64,000 bases of DNA. Source: Gnetum montanum (lineage: Eukaryota; Streptophyta; Gnetopsida; Gnetales; Gnetaceae). Positions 11,239 through 23,631 of the stretch are shown here, piece by piece. Under the pieces are notes generated by a model that saw only the letters and a list, made by a program, of their open reading frames with translations, was not told the origin of the DNA and did no database searches. The stretch lies in assembly GCA_015680685.1 (NCBI GenBank), contig MNCI01020673.1, forward strand, positions 123,783-187,782. Direction: 5' to 3'. The position numbers were made by a program, and so were the translations under genes. Each line of letters starts with the position of its first letter. Position 1 is the stretch's first letter.

Positions 11239-13847
11239 ATGGCCCCAAAAAGAGGAGCACAAGGAGAACTTCGACAACTAGTAAGCAAAAGACCATGAGG
11301 TCATGGAAGAGGAAAAGCAAGCAAGAAAAATATGCAAGTAGAACAAGTAGAGCAAGAAGCACAATCCTTTAGCATTTATCAACAAAATCCTGTCACATAG
11401 CAATATGCTTAAGTAGAAGTGAATGTTCCCCCAGTACCTATCCAAGGATAACAACTTACACTATCACCTAAATGCCTTAAGGCTATTCAAGAAAAATCCA
11501 TTACGTCAATAGTAATTATGGAACTTAACTTTGGTTTATTCTTGGAATTTTCTTCACAAGCTATTAAGGTCCAACTTTAGTCATCTCCTTTATGGTCTAC
11601 TCTAAAAAAAATGAAGAATGGTATCTAGAACAAACACTCAAGTTTTGACAAAATTGAGAAGTTGATGCTACATTTAAAATTAAGGGAATATTAGTATTTT
11701 ACTTAGTTAAGGCAATAGCAGAGGTATTGAATGTGCCTAATCAAGGAGAACAGGTGGCATAGATATCAACCAGATCTGACACAAATACTAGGAAGCTATG
11801 GTTACATTGGGTGTATGGTGAGGAAGATAAAGAATACAACGAATTGACTAAAAAAGAAAAGATCTATTTCAAAATTGCTACCCATCACTTATTTCCTATC
11901 AAAAGACTAAACAGAATCTCTACATATGTGGCCAAAGGGAGTGTAACAGTAATGGAAAAATTCAATGCAAACATTGCTCACCTCTACTTCATAGAAATCC
12001 AAAGGTGGTTCAAAGAAAAGAAGGTAAGAAAGTTAACACTTCCATTCCCTTGCTTTATTCAAAAGTTATGTAAGTGGGTTGGTATCCAAGGGTATACAAA
12101 ATGATGCATTGAGGAAGGCAAAAAATGCTTCCTATGCTAAAATGCTCAGCTAGTGCCTTCCAAAAAGGACTAATTAGAAGAGCAACCAAGCAATGAGGAG
12201 ACTACCCAACCCATAGGACAACAATAGCAACCATAAGTTCCACCATTGTCGTTACAAGATTATAGGTCTTTAATGAGTCATCTACATCAAATTGCAAAAA
12301 CCATCAATTGGGGAGTAGGGAAGAAGCCAATTTATTCAAAGTTATTGATGATCTAGTTGGGCCAACTATTTTAACTAATCCTACCAATGGATAGATATCG
12401 CTGCAATTAAGAGGAGAGGCCCAATGGTCACAACAAATTTCTGGACATGTCACATTGTTTCAAGTGATGCTTGAATCAGAAGAAGGAGCCATAGTTATGG
12501 TCTTACAACACCAAGATGTAGAAAGAGCCTCGGAAGTGATTTCATATCACATTAAAGAAGCCTTTAATATACCTGTTATGCTACCAATTGATATTTCTAG
12601 AGCCAAAGATGCTCAAATGATAACTAGAACTTCTATGACTCCTACAGAACATGGAGATGTATTAGATAGATTGTTGCAAATAGGACAACTTATGAAAAAT
12701 TTATTTGATATTGCTAGTGATATCACTACAACATAGCTTGAATTAATAGCCACCAAGAAAAATTAATCATGGTCGAAACCAAGGCAGAACATGCTGAGAA
12801 TAAACTTCACCAATTACAAGAAGAGCTTGTATCCCTAAGAGTAGAAAAGAGAGATCCAACTCATTTTATAACACCAAACCAAATAACGTAGTTCAAAACT
12901 AAGCAAATCAATTTCCTTCTTAAGAGAAACAAAGATATAGTAGATGAGAAAGAAAATTTAGTATGGAATGCTTCAATAGCCAAAGCCCAATCATATGCCC
13001 ATGCCAAAGCACTTGCTTCCTTACAAGAAGAAAATAAATAACTCACTACAGACAACATGAGGTTGACCACAGTAGAAAAGAAAAAAACACTCTAGAAGAA
13101 AGCATCCATTAGTTGAGAGAGTAGTTGATGAGGGTCAACCAGGATACGAGTTTCCTTGCCAAAGAAAATAGAACCTTTTTTATGGAAGAGGTACACACCA
13201 TCCGATAGAAATCAGCTATCAAAATCAACACGTGGCAAAATGAGGCCAAGAAACATGAAAGGCTCAAAGAACACTTTCAATACCAAGTGGGAATGTATAA
13301 ATAGATAAATGAAAAAGAGATCTAGATGACAAAGTCCAAGATTAGTTCAGTTGCAACACAAAATTTTAATTGGCAACCCATCTTGGATAGCATGGCCCAG
13401 ATCTATCAAGCGAAAGTAAAAAATAAAAACCTACAAATAGAAGACTTAAAAGAATACATGACATTAGAGAACCTTTGATATGCTAATTTGGCCATGTTAG
13501 TAGTAGGTAGGCCCAGTAATGAACTAGAATAGCAAGTAGCAGCCACTTATGCTTTATATGAGAAGGAGTTTGTAGATAGAAAAGATGCTCTACAAAACAT
13601 TGAAGTACTAAACTCAAAACTAGAAGTAATTAAATCCATCTACTAGGGGTAAAAGGATGTAGCAATGAATCTAGCCCAAAAGATTAATGGACTATCATGA
13701 ACTCAGAAAAAAGGCTAGAGATTTTGAAGAAGAGCAACAATAGTTTGCCAGATGGTACATTAAAGCCAATTAGATGTTTTTGCAACTACCATGTTTGTGG
13801 AACATGTTAAATCCATCAAACATTGGTTCATCAACATGGAAGGTCCA
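11239..13847 (+). pseudogene. ORF3 (coiled-coil protein) of element B, broken
   Basis: The start ATG gives MAPKRGAQGELRQLVSKRP, matching MAHKRG in element F and MAL in element C. A globular N-terminal half contains 'LNRISTYVAKGSVTVMEKF' and 'RKLTLPFPCFIQKLCKWVG' (11900-12090). A long C-terminal half is rich in Leu, Glu, Lys and Gln and looks coiled-coil (about 12740-13500). The end 'WNMLNPSNIGSSTWKVHD' is cut by an LTR at 13848. In-frame stops are numerous. The function is unknown. The position after pol and before the 3' LTR is where Athila-type elements carry an extra, 'env-like' ORF, but no signal peptide or membrane segment is visible. Confidence 0.7.
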
Positions 13848-14808
13848 TGATGAGACGTGACCTGCATGTGCCGCGATATCGCGTCTTCCCCTGCAATATC
13901 GCATACGCGATATCACGGTCCACCGCCATATCTATAAATAAGAGGCGGCACTCCCTTCATTTCCCAATCCTGGCTAAAAGTAGTGAAGCTCTGGCAGATT
14001 GATCACTCCAGAGTTAGAATTTTTCCCATGTGCCCGCAGTAGGAGTCCTAGAGTGAACGGCTCTTTATTCGAGCAGCTTGTAACCTGAACCCAAGTTGTG
14101 TACGGAAATAAAGACGAACTTGATTGGATAAACCTTGCAGTACATGGTTTTATTGTTGTTTATTTACTGCTTTCCTAGTGCGCACAAGTACGACTTGATT
14201 ACGAGCGTCTACGGACGTGTACGGCTAGTCAAGGAATCGGCTGCTTGTCGCAACGCATGAGTACGACTTGATTACGAGCATTGGCTGCTTGGTAACCCAG
14301 TAGCATATTCCAGGATTCTGCGCTTGGTAATCCCAGTGGTAGTCCAATGTGTACGGCTAGTCAAGGAATCGGCTACTCATTGCTAGGCTAGAACGTGTGA
14401 TAAGTACGACTTAGTTACGAGCACCCACGGGTGTGTACGGCTAGCTAAGGAATCGGCTGCTTATCACACTTAAGCTAAATAGGTGCCTCAGTACGACCAC
14501 TTCGAGCACTTGCGTTACGTGTGGTGATCCCAGTAACGATTAGCGTTTGGTAAGCCACAGTTGCATAGTTCAGGGTGTGTCCGGTAAGTGGGAACGGATG
14601 CTGACGCTAGTTAACTTAGACTTAGGACATTAGTTAGAGTTAGCTTAGTTTCTCAACCCTTTCCTCTGATAGCATAGAAGATAAACCGAAAAATACCAAA
14701 AAAATCATATACCTCAGACTTGCTTAACCATACACCGTGACACTTACAAGCAAGCCTGGGAAGACTCATATCTCATATGGTTGGGTGTTGGATACTCCAC
14801 CGCTCATA
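13848..14808 (+). repeat. LTR (961 bp), plus orientation, solo or truncated
   Basis: Starts TGATGAG at 13848 and ends CCGCTCATA at 14808, a one-base decayed form of CTCATCA. The TATA box TATAAATA is at 13933-13940, with GATATC at 13909-13914, 24 bp upstream, and further GATATC/AATATC copies before it. No primer site follows, so it is a solo LTR or one end of a deleted element. It interrupts element B's ORF3. The ORF3 tail is not recognisable after 14808, so the join was not a simple insertion or was followed by deletion. Confidence 0.75.
14185..14470 (+). repeat. Internal direct repeats in the 13848-14808 LTR
   Basis: A block GTACGACTTGATTACGAGC recurs at about 14188, 14261 and, with one change, 14404. 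A second block GTGTACGGCTAGTCAAGGAA recurs at about 14215, 14349 and, with one change, 14432. They alternate, giving roughly three copies of a compound unit absent from the other LTRs, where each block occurs once in degenerate form. This is local amplification in the LTR. Confidence 0.8.
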
Positions 14809-15503
14809 GATTTGATTCAACTAAGTAGCACTGAGTTATAAACTTCTATATATCTTGGGGTGTACCTATGTTTCAATTATTTCAAGTTCCAAAACTCCCA
14901 ACAATTATTTTGAGTTCCAACACCGCTAACTATTCAAAAAAAGATTAGACTTTTGCTCATGGACCATTTCAAGACCCTACTTAATGAAACGAGCAAGCAA
15001 GTTATGATCCTTTTTCTAAGATAAAGATCTAAGTCTCTTAGACCGGCCCTTAAGATAAGGCTTTTCTTGTTGTGAACCCGCCTGTTTGTTCTAAAAGAGA
15101 GAACATTGGAAATAACGACGAAGGGGCAGAAGGGGCAGGTTCAGAAAAGAAACAAAGAAGGCGCATGGGCCGTAGAATTTGAAGCAGCCTACCAATTTGA
15201 AGGTGGGGGTGGGCTTTCCCTCCGACACGCCAAGCCCCAGCGTCCCAATCGCCTGAAAAAATTGAACTAAAAAATCATTGCAAATACGCGAATCCAAGCG
15301 CTCGTGCCTGGAAACAGTGAGATCGAGGGTGGAAATTGGTCCCCGAAGTTGCATTTTAAATATCGACCAAATGCAGCCGTTTTAGCCCTCATTTTTAGTC
15401 TCGGTCGCCTTCCGTAGCTTTGCGTAATCTGTCTGCTCGAGATTGTCGGCCCCGGAGTTAGCGAGAGCTCTGTTTTCTCAGCGTAAATCCCAGGCGTATC
15501 AGG
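14809..15503 (+). promoter_or_regulatory. CpG-rich upstream region of the host gene
   Basis: From about 15100 the sequence turns GC- and CpG-rich (for example 15225-15310 and 15395-15480), in sharp contrast to the CpG-poor retroelements. This suggests an unmethylated promoter and 5' UTR for the gene starting at 15504. No clear TATA box is seen. 14809-15090 holds nothing recognisable. Confidence 0.55.
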
Positions 15504-18412
15504 ATGGGCTTCATTTCTTTCGCTGGTCGTGTTCTGTTTTCCTCAATCTTTATCTTCGCGGCCTACCAGAAGTAAGATTTCTTTCGCAGATCCGCTTTTA
15601 AGTGTTATCGTTCCGGATGTTTCGTCGTTTCTGGGGTTTTTGCCTTGGTATTTGTAGGAGCGTTAAGGTGTTTTGATTTGCGTTGAGGTTGTTGAAGTGT
15701 TTTTCCTTCCCTCGATGAGAGATCTAACAGCTTTCCGATGGGAGTTTCGGAGATGCGGTTCCGCCTTTCTGCGTTTCCGCTGCCAATGAAGGATTTGTAG
15801 TTCTAGATGCTTGTAGGTCACCCATGTTTGGTTCCGTAACCCTAGTTTTTCGGCTTTTGCATTGAGTTGTTCTATTGTACTCTTCAAACTAGTACTGGGA
15901 TGGATCAAGACATGGTTTACTTAGTGGAGACCTTTTTTTTCTCTATCTTTTCACCGCTTTACGGTAAGGTGGTACCTTTCCGGTTTAAGTGATGTCGGAA
16001 TGGTTGCCTTTGTGCTAGATTCGGGCAAAATGAGAATCTTGTGTGATTGTTTTGTGGTCCATTCGACAAAAGTTCAGGGAGATTGTGTGGGATACTAGTG
16101 GTTTCAGAGAAGTTAAAATTTGTGGATACTTGAAATGAATGGTTGAATATGTTACTTAAAGTGGTTGGCAAACTTTATACTTTAGAAGTTTCATCTGTTT
16201 ATCGGAGCTGAAACCATTATTTAGCATTTGAAAAATATCAACATGCCGATCCGTAAGAAACCTGGGTTTACTGATTGACTACTTTATACTTCAGAAGTTT
16301 CATCTTTTTATCGGAGCTGAAGCCATTATTTAGCATTTGAAAATATCAACATGCCGATCCGTAAGAAACCTGGGTTTACTGATTGACTTTGGATTAACGT
16401 CAATTTTTTTAGACTCATATACATTCATTATGGAAAATATCATGACTGCTTTGTAGTTTATTAAGGTTTGACACGTTTTATTTAAATAGTTCTAGTATTT
16501 TTAATGCCGTAAATGTCATCTTTACACTTTGGTTACTAGGAGTAGTTCATGTAACTGTTCCATGACTTTAGTATTTACGCCATCGAAGAGTATCAAATTG
16601 AGATTTGTTTTTAATTTTTTCCATAAATGGTCGGATCTACAGTGCCTTCATAATAATCAAAATGGAAATTAGTTGTTGCTCATTTTTGTTTCTATACGTG
16701 ATGGTTTTGTTTCCATTATTCCAGCCTTATTGTTTTAATTTGTTGTATTCTTAGTTACCAGAAATTCCATAGCTGTTTTTCAATACATGAGCATATGCTA
16801 GTATGGCAGGAACTGGTTAGCAGTCAAATTTATAACTTTATATATATTTTTTTACGTAGTGGTTGACATTAAGGCATTTAAAATTAATTCTGGAATTTTT
16901 CCCCTGCTTGCTTTCACACAGGTTAAATGAGTTTGGTAATGATGGAGGCCCGGCAGCAAAACTTATGGAGCCAAAAATTGCCCTTTTTAAAAATCATGCC
17001 AACAAACTTCTTGGGGTTGAGATTCCTGAAATTGAGGTGTGCATACACATTCTAATATTTTCAACTTGCCTTTTTTTTGTTACGTGTGTTTGGGATTGGC
17101 TGTGAAATGGCCTTTTTGTATTTTTATACCCTGATTCTAGTGTGGATGGAATGTTGTAGTATATTTTTATTATACACGATCAACTAAATGTAAATTTATT
17201 TGGTGTGTATTTCTGCTGAATGTAATATACGTTTCAGCATATATTTGTTAGAATTTTATGGATTCATAGATAAATTCTACTGTTTGTGCAGATGAAGCAT
17301 TTGTGGATGACACTAGTTTTCCTCGAGGGAATTGGTGGGGCTTTATTCATTTTTGGGAGCACACTGGGAGCCTACTTGTTGGTAAGTAGCAATTTTTTGT
17401 CTTTGAGAGACGTCAAGTTCATTTTGATACTAACAATCATCATCCATCTTAATTTCTTATGTTTTATGATTTTCACAGCTTTTCTTTTTGGCAATAGTAA
17501 CTCCGATTCAACATGACTTCTACAATTATGATGTAAAAAAGCCCGAATACGATATAGCTTTTCTCCAGTTTTTGAAGGTAAGTTGCATGTCGTAGATAAA
17601 TATCTGGCAATGGTTTTTCTTTCAAACCTTTTTGAACATTAGATCTATTCAGCGTTGTAATAACATCGTTGCATGAAATGCATAATTGTTTAATTTTCTG
17701 CGTTTAAAAGGGCTTCAATATAAGTTCGAACTGGCTTGATTGTGTGTTGGTAGACTGGCAAAATTCAGTTTTAGGGAATACTTGTTTCCTAGCGTAAACT
17801 GCGAGGAACAAATTCGAAATCTGTTTGCAGGATAAACAGCTGAACGGTTGCCCAGAATAATATAAATTACCATGCTATTTTGGCTCAGGATATATGTATT
17901 TGCATGCTAATTACGATGCATGTGTATGTTGCTTGTTGCATCAACGTGAGTGCTTGCCAATTACCATTGGCTCATCATCCTAAGACAAAGCTTGATACAG
18001 TCCAGTACAATGAGATTATCCCTTAACCCAATCATCAGGTTGATTCGATCTCTGTTGCAACCTATTTTGTAATGTCAATTCCATTGTACGGTGTGTAGCG
18101 ATGGTTTTGCTTCGTTTTCTCTTTTTTCTGACTTGGGCAAAGGATCTATTTTCATCCGAGAAATGATGATTGTTAATTTCGTGTTGGTAAAAGAAATCAT
18201 AAAAGTGGTTAGAAGTTCAATACCACATTGCCAGTTTTCTTGGACATGCATTAATGCTTACATTTCGTGTGTTTTATGGTTGATTTATCGACTCATTTTT
18301 TGAAATTAATTTGCAGAACCTGGCCTTCTTTGGAGCTCTTCTTTTCTTTCTTGGAATGAAGAATTCTTTTTTGAGGAAACCAAAAAAGAAGGTTAAGGCA
18401 AAGACAAATTAG
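15504..18412 (+). CDS. HR-like lesion-inducing (HR_lesion / DoxX-like) membrane protein, five exons
   Basis: A spliced plant gene. Exons: 15504-15571, 16922-17036, 17292-17381, 17479-17577 and 18317-18412. All introns are GT...AG, and the 468-nt joined frame encodes 155 residues with no stop, close to the usual ~158 for the family. Recognisable family blocks, in order: MGFISFAGRVLFSSIFIFAA (N-terminal hydrophobic segment), 'NEFGNDGGPAAKLMEPK', 'IPEIE', 'GIGGALFIFGSTLGAYLL', 'TPIQHDFYNYD' and 'NLAFFGALLFFLGMKNS', ending in a Lys-rich tail (about residues 146-155). About four hydrophobic segments indicate an integral membrane protein. Plant members are named for hypersensitive-response-like lesions; the biochemical role is not established. 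It is the only intact gene in the window. Confidence 0.93.
16172..16388 (+). repeat. Tandem 109-bp duplication in intron 1 of the HR-lesion gene
   Basis: 16172-16280 and 16281-16388 are adjacent direct copies differing by only a few substitutions and one A in a homopolymer. Unlike the retroelement repeats it is nearly identical, so it is a fairly recent duplication. It lies well inside intron 1, away from the splice sites. Confidence 0.93.
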
Positions 18413-19850
18413 ATTAAACTATTGTAGTGAAATGAAATCTCGAGCAGCCTGATTTCATTTCAAGCGATGTTTTTTCATTTCACCTCTGGTGGTTAGATTT
18501 TGTAACGTTATCAGGTGAATGGTAGAGTCAAACGAGAAATTACGGATGGTGTTATACACAAACAGTGAGTATTGAAGAAATAGTTTCATTTTGCTTGATA
18601 TCGTGCAGTATTTAATGTTGATGTGCCCGCATGGATTATTTTTCTTGGCATTTTGCTATGATCTTATGTGAAATTTGGAAATGGAATTTGGGTTTAATAG
18701 ACAATGTTGATGTGCTGGAGAAGGAAAGAAAGAACTAAACCACGTTCTCGTGTTTACCATCGTATAATAAACAAACTGCACTGTTTATGTTTTATTTGAC
18801 TCGGTAAATGTCTTAATACGCACCAGCCAATTAGACAATCTACTGTACCAAAAAGAATTACGTCATTGCGTGTGGTTCCATAGAGTTCCATATTTGTAAA
18901 GGTCTTACTGATTTGATAAAGTATGTGGATTGATCAGTACTAACATGTAGCGTCAGCTTAGGTTTGCATGTAGTAACTAAGTATATTTGTTGAATAAATT
19001 TTCTTTATATCAACGACTTTCGAAGGATACAAGAGAAACGTAAGGCGTTAAGAGTACGACGTATTAAAACTTAAAGGTCTGTAAGAGCTTGTATTAAATT
19101 TTCTGCAGGTTTGTTTTCATTAAAAGTCTTGTAGTGTGACGTGAAAGATTTGTAGTGTGACGTAAACAAAGGATCGTATTGTTCTGCAAAAGGATACGTA
19201 AAGAATCTACTGTGTCGAGTTTGATTAGTTCATGCTTCATGCCCACGGAAAATATGCCAATCAAGTTAGTTTGGTCTGATGCGTACTTGCGTCTAAGTTA
19301 TTAAGCGGTTGTAAAGTAAATTGGGTAAAAGAGGGTGGGATAGATGTCAGATTTGTCATGTCTTTCGGATTCAGGATATATTTATTGCCTTTTTTAGAAT
19401 ACGTTTTTAATTTTGAGGAATCGCTAAATTTTTAAAGTCAATAAAATTTTTTTCAAGGTGAGTTAATTCAATCTCAATCTTTTGGACTCGGCTCCTCTCG
19501 CAAACAAAATTTTAAATCCTTTCACAGAAGAGCAATCTTAAGCGTTTTTGGATTTTTAATTTTGCTGGAAAGTAAAATATTTAGATATCTTATTGTTTTT
19601 ATAAAACTTTTCTCCTGTGGGAATTTTATTTATTTATTTTCTTGTATCACCTGCATATCTTTATTTCGTTGTATAGTAAAACTAGGGTATAGGCCTCTTT
19701 TAAAATGTAAATGGTGTAAATCAAGCGATTTTAACTGGGCAGTTTGCGCAAAACAGCAGAAGAGAGACCCTGAATTAACAAATCCATATCACACCTTTAA
19801 TCCGAGGAGGCGCTGAAGATTTAACCATCACCAATGCATACCGAATTGCA
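18413..19850 (+). other. 3' flank of the HR-lesion gene
   Basis: Contains the presumed 3' UTR; an AATAAA at 18766-18771 is one candidate polyadenylation signal. The rest is unique-looking AT-rich DNA with no supported gene. Short ORFs here, such as one at 19562-19816, show no domain. Confidence 0.4.
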
Positions 19851-22504
19851 ACAATAGATATAACCTATATTTTTTGTTATTTTTCAATTTAGTTTGTATA
19901 CGGATAAATCACAATGGACATGGTTATGGGACAAAGTTTAATGTGACAACAATTAAGGCAAGAATCAACAATTTTAGAAAAATAATTTGGTTTTATGGTA
20001 AGGAGATCAATTATAGAAGGCATTTCTTGTGAGGGCTAAGAATAATTGTAACATCTCTATTAGCTATTTATTACATCTTATAAATAATTAATATAAATGC
20101 TATGGAACTCACAAGTTTTGGATTTGACCTTGATCTAATAACTAACAAATAATCATTGAACTAGTAAAAAAGTGATGTTTAGAAGCATAAATAAAGTAGC
20201 ATAACAAAACAAAATTTTTAACTACTAGCATTTATAATTAAATAAAAATAAATAAAAGAAAATGGAAACTAATGCAACTATAAAAAGGTAAATGCTGAAA
20301 AATAAAATAAATTGCATAATTGGAAAGTACATGAGAAGATGATTTCAACAATATTAGTTTCACCTTAATTAGACTTCTATTAATAAAATTATTCATGTTT
20401 GAATTTTGTTAATAAAATAATACATTTAACATTAAAATAATAATATATAATAAAATAATATTATTTTTCCTTCAAATGTATAGCACACACTCAAATGAAA
20501 AATGATCCTCACAATGTCTTAGAGAAGACGACAAAGATAGAAATTTCATAACTATCCTATTTTTATTATTTATTTACAAAAATGGGTACATCACTTAAAT
20601 AACTAGAATTTGTGCAAGTTTTTTATTTTAAAAAATTACAAAAATGATCATTAACTAAGAGACTTAATGCTCATCCTGCCAAGGCTTAACCTCTTTCATG
20701 TAGCTGCACCTAGGCTTGAACCTAGGTCTTGAGACTTGAGAAACAAGCATTAAAGGATCCATCCTTCATAAAATTGGGCCACCTATCATTCCATAATTTC
20801 CTTGTGGCTTTTCCCTATCTACATTGAGCTCTCTGTGTTAAAATATAGGAGTCAAAATCCCACAAGTAAAACAGGTTGTTTTATTTACCTATCCATGGAG
20901 CATATAAGGTTTTGGCCCAAAAGTCTAAGGATATGGACTGAACAAGGTTCTAATTTAAAAATAGTCCAAAATTAAAAAATGCCAAATATTTTATATTTAT
21001 TTGAGGAATCTTTTAAGGATAGGTATTGTTTTATCTTTGCTATCAAAATAAATCAATAGGGAATAACCTCACTACTAACATCAGATCCTTCTAAGTGACC
21101 TAAAGTGAGTTCCTAATGGTTGGGTCTTGACAATAGCATCACTACTAACATTCTTAATGTCTTAATGCATGCACCTTAAGAGGACAGATCTTGTCTATGC
21201 CTCATTACACACTATTAAACTCAATTGCTTAATCCCATAGTCTTGACTAAATCCTTAGCCACATATGAACTTATGAATCAAAATCCAAGGTTGAAAATCC
21301 ATCCTAACCTTTGTTTCTATTGGGTGGGGCCCACCAAAGAACACCTCACTAGTGCATTTAGATGGGGACATCTCAAAGATTCATAGTTACTACTACTAAC
21401 TAAGCAAACCTAGTCACAATAGATAAAATTTTATCCTATATTCCCTTACGATTTTATTTCCAAAAGATTACCAAAATAACTAAAATTTTTTCAAATTTCT
21501 AACAAAATTCCATCCTATACCTAGGACATTCCAAATAACCATAAAATACGTCAAAAGCAAGTTAGGAAAAGTTTCACATATCCCAAAATATTCATCAAAA
21601 TAATAGAAAATGATTTGGATAAAATTTCAATTCAATTTTAATACAAAACAAGTCCAAAATGATAAAACTTGGTAGCACAATAAAAATAATAAAAATATAG
21701 CAGAAAGTTAGGTAGCAAGGAGGAAGAGTATAAAATCCACAACAGAGTAGGGCAACATCATGGAAAGTAAAATAAAATAAGCCTTCTTATAGAATTTCTA
21801 TGGCCTTTCAAAATCTTCTTTTACTTCTTTTTCCCTTCAAAATGCCTACAACCTTCTCTCTTTTCATCCCAAACCTCTATGCCTAAAGCCTCCCATGAGC
21901 GAAAATGAAACATAAGGGAAAGATACGAGCCTATTTATAGGATTGGAGGAGGGGGTTTATATGCAATGTGACATGTCACTAGGGTATGGTATGTGTAAAC
22001 AACTAAACATACATGAACTTGGCATTTATACTTGTTTTTTTAGGAGGTTTCTACTTTTTAGAAATTGTATATTTTTCCTTCAAATAATGATATGTTAGCT
22101 TAGTAGCAAGAATCTTGGCTTAGAAAACCCAGATCACAAGTTAAATTTTGATGAGCTGTGTTGAGTTATGTACAAAAAGATTATGTAAAAGGAATTCTGT
22201 AACTGATCTAACAAATCTAAATGGTATTAGTAGACGTAAAGAAAAATGTAGTTTTAGTTAAGTGTTCTAGGATAGGGGTAGGATTCTAAATGTTTTAGGA
22301 TAGGGGTAGGATCCTAAAACACTTAACAAATTTTTTTTATGAACTATTTAGTTTTAATTTTAAATTATCTTAGAATTCTAATTTGATGATACAAGGGATA
22401 TGACTTGGATAGGGGTAGGATTCTAAATGTTTCATGAACATAGGTTTAAATCATCATATGTGCATGATGCAAAATAAAATATGCATAATCAAATATTTAT
22501 AAAG
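19851..22504. other. AT-rich intergenic DNA, unclassified repeat relics
   Basis: No gene is supported. On the minus strand TCCTATAAATAGG near 21930-21942 resembles an LTR promoter. The minus strand also has GGTTCAAGCC near 20710, resembling a Pol III B box. Neither can be tied to a known element from sequence alone. Confidence 0.3.
22268..22440 (+). repeat. Short repeats of a 'ggataggggtaggattctaa' motif
   Basis: The ~20-bp motif GGATAGGGGTAGGATTCTAA occurs at about 22271, 22300 (ATCCTAA variant) and 22408. The first two are adjacent ~29-bp tandem units and the third is about 110 bp away. It lies just outside the 3' LTR of element C. Confidence 0.75.
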
Positions 22505-23401
22505 TGATGAGTGACATGTATCTCCTATACCCAACCATACGAATCACAAGCATTGACTAGCGATCCAGTCGAATTTTGTAGACTTAGTTACCTAAGTGAC
22601 CACTATTTCTAAGTAGTGAATCATGTAGTTGTAAGGTCATTGTCTTCTTAATCCACATTAGTGTTTTATTTGTGCATATAGTTAGGTGTGGTTAAGGCAT
22701 AAAATGTAAATTTTTATAATTATTTTTAATATATTTTTTCTCCTAATGGCAAGATGATTGAGTGAAGGTTGAATGATTAATCATCTAACTAAGAACTAGT
22801 TCATTAACTAACTACCCTAGTGTGGAGTATTCGTTCCCACTTGCTGTACACATCTCGAAATAGTATTAACATTGTTAGGTTACCAAGTGGCTATTACTTG
22901 GCTTACCAAATACCCACTGTTGGAATTACCAAGTGTTAATAAGTTATGCTCGAAGTGGTCATACTCACGTGTTTAGGATTAATTATATTAACTAATTAAG
23001 AACATAAATGGTCATGGAAAGTAGAGTGTTGAAAAAAAATAGTAAACTATTTTAAGAGCTACAATGGATGTATGAAATCTCAATTTTATTGTTGTTCATG
23101 CCAATGCATTTAGGTACATAAGTATTCAAATAAAACACTATACAATCTCATCAATCCACATTGTAGGCACTTAAAGGAAAAATATTTTCTCTCAAGAAGA
23201 AGAGAATTGCAAGGGTTTAGCTAAGACTAAGATTGAAAGATGTCATAAATGCAAGGGATGAGAGCATTTATATAGGCATTGATTGTGTCAATGTTGATGT
23301 ATCTATGTCAATGCATCCTACCATGTGTTGACGGGGATATGTCAATAGGGCTACATCGACAAGCATACATTGATGAAGCCTATGTTATTGACTGTTCATC
23401 A
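22505..23401 (-). repeat. 3' LTR of element C (897 bp)
   Basis: Starts TGATGAG at 22505 and ends GTTCATCA at 23401 in plus coordinates. It is followed at 23402 by TACCCC, the complement of the terminal polypurine tract, so it is the 3' LTR of the minus element. The TATA box (ATTTATATAGG, reverse sense) is near 23266-23276. Upstream repeats of the 'cattgatgtagcc' motif fill 23282-23390. Confidence 0.85.
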
Positions 23402-23631
23402 TACCCCGATGACTAATTGAAAACTTATTCTCAAGTGAACAAAAGTGGAATTGAGTTTCTTACAAGATTGAAAAGTATGAAATTTATTAAGAGAAAGATA
23501 GCTAGATTAACTCTAGCCTTGAGTGCTAGATTATACATAGTTACAAAAATGAGTGTCCATTATAAAAAAAATTGGACAATTTATAAAATTTTGGCAAGAA
23601 CCTGTAAGATTGCCAAAGATATGATGAACTC

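Larger units (their letters stand above)
7270..13847 (+). mobile_element. Element B: pol-deleted Athila-like retrotransposon (plus)
   Basis: Contains gag from its middle (7290-8690), protease (8730-9200), a noncoding spacer (about 9540-11238) and ORF3 (11239-13847). RT, RNase H and integrase are absent between protease and spacer. The 5' part is cut off by element A at 7269. The 3' part is cut off by an LTR at 13848, about 60 codons before the expected ORF3 stop. The arrangement matches element F, which also lacks pol but keeps gag and ORF3. Confidence 0.75.

Noticed and set aside
11239-13847. ORF3 as a retroviral envelope gene
   Set aside because: The position fits an env-like ORF, but no signal peptide, membrane segment or cysteine pattern is visible and half the protein is coiled-coil.
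17286-17516. ORF of 76 codons covering exon 3
   Set aside because: It reads through the intron 3 donor at 17382 and shifts frame in exon 4; the spliced frame is the real one.
18091-18303. ORF of 70 codons inside intron 4 of the HR-lesion gene
   Set aside because: It lies wholly between splice donor 17578 and acceptor 18315-18316 and has no recognisable domain.
21900-22000. Reverse TATA-like TCCTATAAATAGG as the promoter of a gene
   Set aside because: No coding sequence follows on the minus strand; it is more likely an old LTR promoter, left unclassified.
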